A stretch of 64,000 nt of DNA from Acidobacteriota bacterium (lineage in GTDB: Bacteria > Acidobacteriota > Thermoanaerobaculia > UBA5066), in contig JAKOVQ010000003.1 in assembly GCA_029781975.1 (NCBI GenBank), positions 1 to 64,000 on the forward strand, in the 5' to 3' direction. The translations under genes and the position numbers were made by a program. Positions 53,852 through 61,639 of the stretch are shown one piece after another. The notes under the pieces were generated by a model that was not told the DNA's origin, made no database searches, and saw only the letters and a list, made by a program, of their open reading frames with translations. Positions within the stretch are counted from its first letter, which is position 1. Each line of letters opens with the position of its first letter.

Positions 53852-56800
53852 GTGGCGCATCGGATCCCGCACCCCCACTTCCCGAAGCTGACGCTCGCGC
53901 AGGTCCGGGTCCTGCGGCTCTTCACGCTCCTCGCCCTCTTCTCGGGGCTCGTCCTCTACGCCGTCTTCCGCTCGCCCCGCTTCCAGGACATCATGCGGAA
54001 GAAGTCGGAGCGGCTCCTCTCGCAGGCCATCGGGCGGCCGGTGAAGATCGGAGGCTTCGACCTCTCCCTCCTGCCGCCGGCCTTCGTCGTCGAGGACGTC
54101 GCGGTCGCGAACGACCCGCGGGGGACCCCGGGACTCTGCTTCTCGGCCGACGAGATCAGCCTGCGGGGGATCCCGGTCGTCGGCCGGGAGAGCGTCAGCC
54201 TCCCGAAGGTCCGGGTCCTCGGCCCGCGCGTCGTCTTCGAGGTCTTCCCCGACGGCTCCACGAACTTCTCGTCGATCGCGGCGGCCCTCCCGAAGGGGGG
54301 AGGCGGGAAGACGGACCTGAGGATCGCCGAGGCCGTCCTCCAGAAGGGGAGCTTCCGCTTCCGCGAGTGGAAGGCCCGCCTCGACGTCGCGCTCCGCGAC
54401 GTCGCGCTCACGGCCCGGATCAACGAGCGCGCCCCCGTCACCGAGGCGTCGCTCGCGTGCCGCAACGGGCAGCTGAAGCTCGAGGACTACGGCCTCCTCG
54501 ACTTCGCGCTCGGCGTCGACCTCGTCCTCTCGCCGCACCGGCTCCACTTCAGGGGGATCCGGCTGGACAGCCGCGAGCTCTCCCTCGACGCGTCGGGCGG
54601 GTTCGACGACCTGAGGAGGCCGGTCCTGACGCTGGCCGGGAGGCTCCGGTTCGAGGCCGAGGCGCTCGGCCGCTACTTCGGCGTCGGCCTCCCCCTCACC
54701 GGCCCCGTCACCGCGGAGGCGTCGCTCCGCGTCCCCCCCGGCGGGCGCTTCGACGTGAGGGGCCGGTTCGCGGTGGCGGAGCCGGCCCGGTTCGGGCCGT
54801 TCCCGATGACGGCCACGGGGACGCTCCACATCGAGCCCGGAGGCGTCCTCGTCCACGTCCCGCGCGCGAGCTACGCCGGGGGCGAGATCGAAGCCCTCGT
54901 CCGGGTCGCCCGCCTGAAGGACCCGCCCCTCCCCGTGAGGATCGTCGCGCGGGGCAGGGGGCTCCGGATGGAGAGCTTCTTCGGGGACGTCGACCTGCCC
55001 GGGACCGGCCTGATGGCCGCCGCCGACCTCGACACCACGCTGACCTTCGGGCCGGGCGGGATCGAGCACGCCGACGGGGCGGGGAGCCTCCGGCTGACGC
55101 CGCTGGCCGGCGAGCCGTCGATGGTGAAGGGCCGGAACGCCTTCCCCACCTCCGGCGGGGGGCCGCTCCTCGTCCGAAACGGGAAGATCGTCTTCCCGGG
55201 GATGCCGCTCGCGATCGGCGCCGGGCTCCGCACCACCGTCGACGGGACCCTCACGTTCGGCAGCTGGGCGCCCGACCTGAACCTGACCGTCGTCGCGCCC
55301 GACCTCGCCGAGGCGGAGCGGCTCGCCGCGAACCTCTACCCGGCGATCCTGAAGGAGCCGCTCCAGCCGCCGCTGCTGCTGGGCGGCTCGGGACGGCTCT
55401 CGGCCCGGCTGGAGCGGAGCTGGGCCGACCTTCGCGTCGGCGGGCACCTCGACGCCGACGGGTTCGTCCTCCGCGGGGCCCGGTTCGGGGCGGTGACGGC
55501 CGACTTCGTCGTGGACCGGAACGTCCTCACGCTCTCGCCGTTCGAGGCGCGCGACGAGGGGGGGACCCTGACCGTGACGGGTCCCCTCGGATGGGGCGGC
55601 CCCCTGGCCGGCCACTACCGGCTGGACGGGCTCACGGCGGACCTCGCCTCGTTCCCCCTCGAGCGCGTCCTCAAGTTCCTCGACTTCGACCTCCCGCTCA
55701 CGGGCCCGATCACGGGTCGGCTCCCGCTCGAGGGGGTGACCCCGGCGGTGCGGGGCGAAGCCCCCCTCGTCTGGGAGAACGCCACCATCTGGGGAGAGCA
55801 TCTCGACCGGGTCGAGGGGACGCTCGGCCTGGAAGGGGACCGGCTGCGCCTCTCACGCGCCGAGGGGCGGGTCGGCGGCGGCGCCCTGACGTTCGACGGG
55901 TGGTACCGGTACGCCGACGGGGCCTACGAGCTCCGGGGGGACGTGCGCGACGTCCCCGTGGAGCGGGTCTCGGGTCTCGCGCAGGCCGCCCCTTCCCTCA
56001 CCGGGACGCTGTCGGGGCACGCCGCCGGCTCGGGGACGCTGGACGAGCCCGGGCTCACGGCGTCCCTCGCCCTGGCCGACGCGCGCTGGGACGGCCGGGC
56101 GCTCGTCCTGCCCGGCGAGAAGCTCTCGGCCGAGGCGAGCATCGCCGGGGGCTCCTTCTCGGCCCGGGTCGAGTCCCCTCGCGCCGCGGTCTGCACCCTG
56201 GGCGGGAGGGCGAGCGAGGTGACGGCGGGCCTCCAGGTCTCGTCGCTGGCCCTCTTCTCCCCCCTGCTCGGGGTCCCGGCGTCGCAGAAGCTCGACGGGA
56301 GCCTCGCCGTGGAGGCCCTCTGCGAGCTCGACCCGTCGACGTCGAAGCTCGCGAGCCTCTCCGGAACCGTCCGTTCCCTCGACGTCGGGTTCCTGAACCA
56401 CAGGGTCGTCCTCGACGCGCCGGCGCGCATCGCCTGGAGCGCGGGGCGGTTCCGTCTCGACGACGCCGTCGTCCGCGCGTCGCACCGCGACACGCCGACG
56501 CGCTCGGAGGGAGAGGTTCGCCTGGCGGGAACGGTGGGGACGGGGGCTCCCCACGGCCTCGACGTCGGCGTGCGGGGGGTGGCGGACGCGGGCCTCCTCG
56601 AGCTCGCCCTCCCCGAGGCGTCGCTGGCCGGGAAGCTCGCGCTCGACCTGAGGCTCGGAGGCACCGTCGAGAAGCCGCAGGTCGAAGGGAAGGCGACGCT
56701 CGACGCGGTCGACTTCGTCGCCTCGCCGGGGTCCCCCCCGGTCCAGTCGATCACCGGGGCGCTCGTCTTCTCGCCGGGGCGCGTCAGCACCAGCGGCCTG

Positions 56801-57862
56801 ACGATGAGCGTCCTGGGCGGGACGCTCGACGCCGGAGGGGCGCTGACGCTGGACGGCACATCGCTCGCCGGCATCCGGGTCAACGGCCGGCTGACGAACG
56901 TCCGCGGGGAGCCCTTCGCCGGGTTCCGGGCCACCGTCTCGGGCGACGTCGTCGTCGTCGGGACGTCCGAGCCCGAGAGCCTGAGGGGGGACCTGACGCT
57001 CGTCCGCGGCGTCTACGACCAGGACCTCCAGCTCGGGCTCGGGACCCTCCTCGGAAAGCTGCGGCCCGGAGCAGCCGCCGCGCCGGAGCCGTCGGTCTTC
57101 GACCCGATGGCCCTCGACCTGTCGATCGCCGTCCCGCCGGGCGCCATCGAGGTGAGGAACAACGTGGCCCGGCTCCGCGCCAGCGGCGACCTGAGGATGA
57201 AGGGGACCTGGGGGCGGCCCGTCCTCCTCGGCCAGATCGACGCGGAGGACGGGGGGAGGCTCGAGCTCCGCGGGCTCCGCTACGACGTCACGAAGGCCCG
57301 GATCCTCTTCTCCGACCCGATCCGGATCGACCCCTACTTCGACCTCGAGGCGCGGACCAACGTCCGCGACTACCAGCTCGGGATCGGGCTCTCCGGGACC
57401 GCCTCGCGGATGGTCCCCCGCTTCTGGTCCGATCCCCCGCTCCCCGAGGCCGACATCGTCTCCACCCTGGCGACCGGAGAGCTCCCGTCCGGCTCCGTCG
57501 GAGGCGGCGTCACCGGGACCGCCCCCATCTCGTCGGACGAGTCGATCGCGCGGGCCGCCCGCGAGCTGATCGCGGGCCTGGCCACCGAGGCGGCGGCGAG
57601 CCGGACGAAGGAGCTCCTCCGGCTCGACCGGCTCCAGATCGACCCCGTCTTCGTCGGCAACTCGTTCGACGCGCCGCGCCTGACGGTGGGGAAGTCCCTC
57701 TCGAGGGACCTGACCGTCACGTTCTCCTACAAGGCGTCCTCGAACGCCGAGCAGGTGATCCTGGTCGAGTACCAGCTCCAGCCGAACGCGTTCCTCCAGC
57801 TGATGCGCGACGAGTTCGGCGTCTACTCCGTCGACGTGAAGGTCCGGAAGCGCCTCCGCTGA
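53852..57862 (+). CDS. AsmA/TamB-family protein
   Basis: A 1336-residue envelope protein. One helix near 25-43 (RLFTLLALFSGLVLYAVF) anchors it in the inner membrane. The rest is long repetitive beta structure with an AsmA-like start (IGRPVKIGGFDLSLLPPAFVV) and the TamB C-terminal domain (DUF490; DAEDGGRLELRGLRYDV, IRIDPYFDLEART). Such proteins bridge the periplasm and are thought to carry phospholipid or help outer-membrane insertion. The GTG starts 17 bases after nadK. Its TGA shares one base with the ATG of the BamA/TamA gene, matching the usual TamB partner. Confidence 0.9.
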   Translation: MAHRIPHPHFPKLTLAQVRVLRLFTLLALFSGLVLYAVFRSPRFQDIMRKKSERLLSQAIGRPVKIGGFDLSLLPPAFVVEDVAVANDPRGTPGLCFSADEISLRGIPVVGRESVSLPKVRVLGPRVVFEVFPDGSTNFSSIAAALPKGGGGKTDLRIAEAVLQKGSFRFREWKARLDVALRDVALTARINERAPVTEASLACRNGQLKLEDYGLLDFALGVDLVLSPHRLHFRGIRLDSRELSLDASGGFDDLRRPVLTLAGRLRFEAEALGRYFGVGLPLTGPVTAEASLRVPPGGRFDVRGRFAVAEPARFGPFPMTATGTLHIEPGGVLVHVPRASYAGGEIEALVRVARLKDPPLPVRIVARGRGLRMESFFGDVDLPGTGLMAAADLDTTLTFGPGGIEHADGAGSLRLTPLAGEPSMVKGRNAFPTSGGGPLLVRNGKIVFPGMPLAIGAGLRTTVDGTLTFGSWAPDLNLTVVAPDLAEAERLAANLYPAILKEPLQPPLLLGGSGRLSARLERSWADLRVGGHLDADGFVLRGARFGAVTADFVVDRNVLTLSPFEARDEGGTLTVTGPLGWGGPLAGHYRLDGLTADLASFPLERVLKFLDFDLPLTGPITGRLPLEGVTPAVRGEAPLVWENATIWGEHLDRVEGTLGLEGDRLRLSRAEGRVGGGALTFDGWYRYADGAYELRGDVRDVPVERVSGLAQAAPSLTGTLSGHAAGSGTLDEPGLTASLALADARWDGRALVLPGEKLSAEASIAGGSFSARVESPRAAVCTLGGRASEVTAGLQVSSLALFSPLLGVPASQKLDGSLAVEALCELDPSTSKLASLSGTVRSLDVGFLNHRVVLDAPARIAWSAGRFRLDDAVVRASHRDTPTRSEGEVRLAGTVGTGAPHGLDVGVRGVADAGLLELALPEASLAGKLALDLRLGGTVEKPQVEGKATLDAVDFVASPGSPPVQSITGALVFSPGRVSTSGLTMSVLGGTLDAGGALTLDGTSLAGIRVNGRLTNVRGEPFAGFRATVSGDVVVVGTSEPESLRGDLTLVRGVYDQDLQLGLGTLLGKLRPGAAAAPEPSVFDPMALDLSIAVPPGAIEVRNNVARLRASGDLRMKGTWGRPVLLGQIDAEDGGRLELRGLRYDVTKARILFSDPIRIDPYFDLEARTNVRDYQLGIGLSGTASRMVPRFWSDPPLPEADIVSTLATGELPSGSVGGGVTGTAPISSDESIARAARELIAGLATEAAASRTKELLRLDRLQIDPVFVGNSFDAPRLTVGKSLSRDLTVTFSYKASSNAEQVILVEYQLQPNAFLQLMRDEFGVYSVDVKVRKRLR

Positions 57863-60663
57863 TGAGCCTCGCCCTCGCCCTCGTCCTGACGGCCGCGATC
57901 GCGCCGGCCGCCCCCGCCGCCACGGCTCGGCCCTCGTCCTCGCTCTACGGGACGGCGGTCGCGGGCGTCTCGCTCCGGGGCGACGCCCCGGTCGACGAGG
58001 GGCGCCTCGTCGCGCTCTCCGGCCTGGCCCCGGGCTCCACCCTCACCGAGAGCGGCGTTCGGCGGGCGCTCCGGCTCCTCTTCCTGACGGGGAAGTTCTC
58101 CGACCTCTGGGTCGAGGGGACGCCCACCGACGCCGGGACGTGGGTCACCGTCCGGTACTACGCGGCGGCGAGGGTCGCCACCGTCACCCTCGCGGGGAAG
58201 GGCCTTCCCCAGAGGGGGCGCCTCCGGGACGCCCTCCTCCTCGAGCCGGGAGACCCGTGGAGCCCCCAGGAGGGGAGCGACGCCCGGGCGCGGATCCTCC
58301 GCGTCCTGAGGGCCCGGGGGTATCTCGACGCCACGGTGACGACCGAGGTCGAGCCGGGCCCGACGGAGACGTCGGTGGCGCTCACCGTCCGCATCGACCC
58401 GGGAGCGGTCGCGGGCCCGGCGCCGCCGGCCTTCACCGGGGACCTCGCGCCCCTGACGGCCGAGACCCTCGCGCGGAAAGGGAAGCTCCCGAAGCGGAAG
58501 GACTTCCGCGAGGCGGTCGCGCGGTCCGACGCGGAGAGGTACGCCGCCGCCTACCACGACCTCGGCTACGCGCGCGCCGAGGTGCGGTACGAGGGGATGG
58601 ACTACGACGCCGCCCGGCGGCTCGTGACCGCACGCTACTCCGTCTTCGTCGGCCCGAAGGTCGTCCTGACGGTGATCGGGGCGAAGGAGTCCCGCGTCCG
58701 GAACGACCCGCAGTCGCCCTGGAGCCGCTCCGAGCCGCCGGACGAGGATTCCGTGAGGCGCTTCGCGAAGCGCCTCGAGACCTCCCTGCAGGAGAAGGGC
58801 TTCGCGAGGGCGAAGGTCGACGTGACCTTCGAGACCGTCCCCGGGGAGGACCGGATCACCTTCCGGATCGACCGGGGGGAGCGGTGGGTGGTGAGGCGCG
58901 TCTCCTTCGAGGGGAACCACGCGATCTCGGGCCGCACGCTGGCGAGCGTGGTCGGCACGAGCCCGCGGGGCCTCCTCTCCACGGGAAGGCTCGTCGGCGA
59001 GCAGCTGCGGAAGGACTCCGAGGCGATCGCGGCCCTTTACCGCTCGCGCGGCTTCGCGGACGCGAGGGTGGGGGGGGCCGAGGTCCGGGAGACGGGCGTC
59101 CCGTTCGAGCTCGAGGCCGTCTTCAGGATCGACGAGGGGGTCGCGGAGTCGGTCGCCTCCGTGACGGTGACCGGCCTTCCGCCGCCGCCGGCGGGGCCCG
59201 TGGCGCCGCGCCTCGCGGTGACGGAGGGGGGGCCGTTCCGGCGGGCCGACGTCGATTCCGACGTCGGCCTCCTGCAGTCGCTCCTGGCCGAGCGCGGCTT
59301 CGTGGAGGCCCAGGTCGACGCGCGGACCGAGCCCGGACCGCCGGAGCCGGGGGGCGGCCGCTCGGTCGCCGTCGCCTACGACGTCAAGGCGGGGACGCAG
59401 GTGTTCTTCGGCCAGGTGGTGACGCGGGGGCTCCGCCGCACCCTCCCGCCCTACGTCGAGCGCGACTACGCGTTCCAGCCCGGCGAGCCGTTCTCGTTCT
59501 CGAAGCTGATCCGGACCCAGCAGAGCCTCTCGCGTCTCGGCGTCTTCTCCCGGATCGACGTGACGCAGCTGCCGACCGACCCGGAGACGTCCCGCCGGAC
59601 CGTCGTCGTCTCGCTCGTGGAGGGGAAGCCCTGGAGCGTCACCTACGGCGTCGGCGCGGAGTACGACCGCCAGGCGCACCCCGCCTTCAATCCGCGCTTC
59701 TCGCTCGGCGCCTCGTACGCCAACGTCTTCGGGCGCGCCATCCTCGGGTCGCTCGACGCGCGGTACTCGCGGCGGGAGACGCGCGTCGTGGCGAGCCTCC
59801 GGGGCCGGCCGTTCCTCGGCTGGGACGTGCCCATGGCGTTCACCGTCTACACGGCCGAGGAGATCCGCGAGACGTACAGCGTGAAGCGCGGAGGGGCGTT
59901 CCTCGAGCTGCAGAAGGCGATCTCGGAGACGCTGAAGGGCGCCCTCCGCTACCAGTACGAGATCGTCGAGCCGACCGCCCCGGACGACATCCTCTCGACG
60001 CTCGAGAGGCAGAACCAGAGGATCTTCATCTCGTCGCTCTCCCCGACGGTCGCGTGGGACCGCCGCGACGACCCGATCACGCCCCACGCGGGGACCTTCG
60101 TCGCCGGCGACCTCAAGTGGGCGTTCCCGCTCCTCGCGGCGGACGCCGCGTTCCTCAAGGGCTACCTCCAGGCGAACCTCTACCGCCCCTACCGGAGGAC
60201 GACCTTCGCGGTCGGGCTCCGGCTTGGGGCGATCGAGCCCTTCTCGACCTGCTCCGTCCCGGGAAGCGCCGTCTGCCCTCCCAACCTCGCGGTGCCGATC
60301 GCCGAGCGGTTCTTCGCGGGCGGCCGGACCACGCACCGGGCGTTCCCGCTCGACAACCTCGGGATCGAGGGACAGACGCTCCAGGACGGCGCCGGGATCG
60401 GCGGGAACGGCCTCCTCGTGGGGAACGCGGAGTGGCGCGTCCCTCTCGTCGGCGACCTGGGCGTCACCTTCTTCTTCGACGTCGGGAACGTCTGGGCGGG
60501 CTGGCGCGACGTGAACCTCTCGCAGCTCCGCTGGGGAGCGGGCCTGGGCCTCTTCTACGCCACGCCCGTCGGGCCGCTCCGCGTGGAGTACGGGCTGAAG
60601 CTCGACCGGAAGGCGGGGGAGTCGCCCGGGGAGCTCTCCCTCTCGATCGGGTACCCGTTCTGA
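57862..60663 (+). CDS. BamA/TamA-family outer membrane protein
   Basis: A 933-residue protein. Signal peptide 1-20 (LALALVLTAAIAPAAPAA), a series of POTRA domains through about residue 580 (repeats such as VRRVSFEGNHAISGRTL), then a 16-strand barrel region ending in GYPF, the terminal Phe that the BAM complex reads. Size and neighbour fit TamA more than BamA: no ompH/skp, lpxD or fabZ follows. Some regions (FFAGGRTTHRAFPLDNLG, GGNGLLVGNAEWRVPL) carry the conserved barrel loop motif. It ends the long operon that began near ispA. Confidence 0.9.
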   Translation: MSLALALVLTAAIAPAAPAATARPSSSLYGTAVAGVSLRGDAPVDEGRLVALSGLAPGSTLTESGVRRALRLLFLTGKFSDLWVEGTPTDAGTWVTVRYYAAARVATVTLAGKGLPQRGRLRDALLLEPGDPWSPQEGSDARARILRVLRARGYLDATVTTEVEPGPTETSVALTVRIDPGAVAGPAPPAFTGDLAPLTAETLARKGKLPKRKDFREAVARSDAERYAAAYHDLGYARAEVRYEGMDYDAARRLVTARYSVFVGPKVVLTVIGAKESRVRNDPQSPWSRSEPPDEDSVRRFAKRLETSLQEKGFARAKVDVTFETVPGEDRITFRIDRGERWVVRRVSFEGNHAISGRTLASVVGTSPRGLLSTGRLVGEQLRKDSEAIAALYRSRGFADARVGGAEVRETGVPFELEAVFRIDEGVAESVASVTVTGLPPPPAGPVAPRLAVTEGGPFRRADVDSDVGLLQSLLAERGFVEAQVDARTEPGPPEPGGGRSVAVAYDVKAGTQVFFGQVVTRGLRRTLPPYVERDYAFQPGEPFSFSKLIRTQQSLSRLGVFSRIDVTQLPTDPETSRRTVVVSLVEGKPWSVTYGVGAEYDRQAHPAFNPRFSLGASYANVFGRAILGSLDARYSRRETRVVASLRGRPFLGWDVPMAFTVYTAEEIRETYSVKRGGAFLELQKAISETLKGALRYQYEIVEPTAPDDILSTLERQNQRIFISSLSPTVAWDRRDDPITPHAGTFVAGDLKWAFPLLAADAAFLKGYLQANLYRPYRRTTFAVGLRLGAIEPFSTCSVPGSAVCPPNLAVPIAERFFAGGRTTHRAFPLDNLGIEGQTLQDGAGIGGNGLLVGNAEWRVPLVGDLGVTFFFDVGNVWAGWRDVNLSQLRWGAGLGLFYATPVGPLRVEYGLKLDRKAGESPGELSLSIGYPF

Positions 60664-60712
60664 CCGGCTCCGCGGACCGCCCCGGGCGCGGGATCCGGGG
60701 GGCCGCGACCCC

Positions 60713-60740
60713 TTGCGGCTCCCCGCGTTCCGGGTATACT
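60713..60740 (+). promoter_or_regulatory. promoter of tRNA-Asp
   Basis: TTGCGG (60713-60718), a 16-base spacer and TATACT (60735-60740). The predicted start is about 35 bases before the mature tRNA. Confidence 0.65.
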
Positions 60741-60784
60741 CCGCCTCCGTCCCCGGAAGGGGGCTGTTTTTTCGAGCGGATCGC

Positions 60785-60861
60785 GGGGTCGTAGTTCAGT
60801 TGGTTAGAACGCAGGCCTGTCACGCCTGAGGTCGCGGGTTCGAGTCCCGTCGGCCCCGCCA
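60785..60861 (+). tRNA. tRNA-Asp, anticodon GTC
   Basis: Acceptor GGGGTCG/CGGCCCC with one G-T pair, D stem GTTC/GAAC, anticodon stem CAGGC/GCCTG with loop CTGTCAC, T stem GCGGG/CCCGT, discriminator G, encoded CCA. Confidence 0.95.
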
Positions 60862-60880
60862 ATTACGAGAACGAGAACGG

Positions 60881-60908
60881 GAGCGGCGAAGACCTCGCCG
60901 CTCCTTTT
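60881..60908 (+). terminator. rho-independent terminator of tRNA-Asp
   Basis: GAGCGGCGA pairs with TCGCCGCTC around a 5-base loop, followed by CTTTT. Confidence 0.85.
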
Positions 60909-61026
60909 CGTTGCCGGGCTTGAGCCCGCGACGGGGGGTGCGGGGGCGGCAGCCCCCGCCGACGGGAGCGGCCGGGGAGAGCGCCGCCAGCGAAGCGGCG
61001 GCTCGCGGAGCGAGCCGGGCGGGCGC

Positions 61027-61050
61027 GTTCGAGTCCCGTCGGCCCCGCCA
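61027..61050 (+). pseudogene. 3' fragment of tRNA-Asp
   Basis: Repeats the T loop, T stem 3' strand, acceptor 3' strand and CCA of tRNA-Asp. The upstream sequence cannot form the D or anticodon arms, so no functional tRNA is possible. Confidence 0.85.
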
Positions 61051-61069
61051 AGTACGAGAACGAGAACGG

Positions 61070-61097
61070 GAGCGGCGAAGACCTCGCCGCTCCTTTT
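61070..61097 (+). terminator. second copy of the tRNA-Asp terminator
   Basis: Identical hairpin and CTTTT in the duplicated unit, 189 bases downstream of the first. Confidence 0.8.
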
Positions 61098-61176
61098 CGT
61101 TGCCGGGCTCGAGCCCGCGACGGGGGGTGCGGGGGCGGCACCCCCGCCGACGGGAGCGGCCGGGGAGCGCGCCGCC

Positions 61177-61639
61177 AGCGACGCGGCTCCCGGCGGCCGG
61201 CCTGATGCGTTTGCATCAGGTCCTTCCCGTCGCCCGCCGGGACGCTGCCCTGCGAGATCGTCGACATCCCGGACAATTCCGATTTTCACGAAACATGACC
61301 CGGATCCCCGACCGGTTCGGCCTCCGCGGAGGACGATCGAGGCCATTGAAGAATTGAGGCATCTGAAGGATGGTGCTGCGGTGCAGCTGGACGGAAGATC
61401 CGCCCCGGCACGGCATCGGAAACGTCGTCTCCAGGGGGCTGCTTGTCGGGCGATCGCGAACAGGCCTTGGTGGGGAGCAGGGCGACGGAGCGCCCCGGAG
61501 ACCGCTGCTCCGCCCTCCGGGTCGTCGGGCACGGATCCGGCCCGGGCCACCCTCCACGCGCAGCGCTCCGGCGACCCGTGCCGGCCGCCACCTCCACTCC
61601 TCCCCCTCCGGAAACGCACCGAAACAGGATGGGAGATCG
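61177..61639 (+). other. gene-free region upstream of ccoNO
   Basis: 463 bases with no supported gene. It must hold the promoter of the oxidase operon. I looked for an FNR/CRP-like TTGAT-N4-ATCAA site and a -24/-12 element and found neither. The region from 61270 to 61360 is less GC-rich than its surroundings (runs such as ATTTTCACGAAACATGA and ATTGAAGAATTGAGG), as expected for a promoter. AGGATGGGAG just before the ATG is the ribosome site. Confidence 0.4.

Larger units (their letters stand above)
60838..61176 (+). repeat. tandem duplication starting in the T loop of tRNA-Asp (189-bp period)
   Basis: The segment from 60838, which begins in the T arm of tRNA-Asp and includes its 3' end, CCA and terminator, is repeated from 61027 with an offset of exactly 189 bases. 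Over about 150 bases the two copies differ by only a few substitutions and one single-base indel; after that they diverge. A 24-base tRNA 3' fragment therefore stands at 61027-61050 without a 5' half. Confidence 0.9.

Noticed and set aside
54367-57861. Plus-strand frame continuing upstream of the BamA/TamA gene
   Set aside because: Overlaps the TamB-family gene in another phase and is Arg/Pro-rich; the signal peptide fixes the real start at 57862.
60838-61176. Integrative element attached at tRNA-Asp
   Set aside because: Only 189 bp separate the copies and no integrase or cargo is present; kept as a repeat with a possible excision scar.
61177-61639. FNR or sigma-54 control site for the oxidase operon
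   Set aside because: Neither a TTGAT-N4-ATCAA palindrome nor a GG-N10-GC element with correct context was found by eye.
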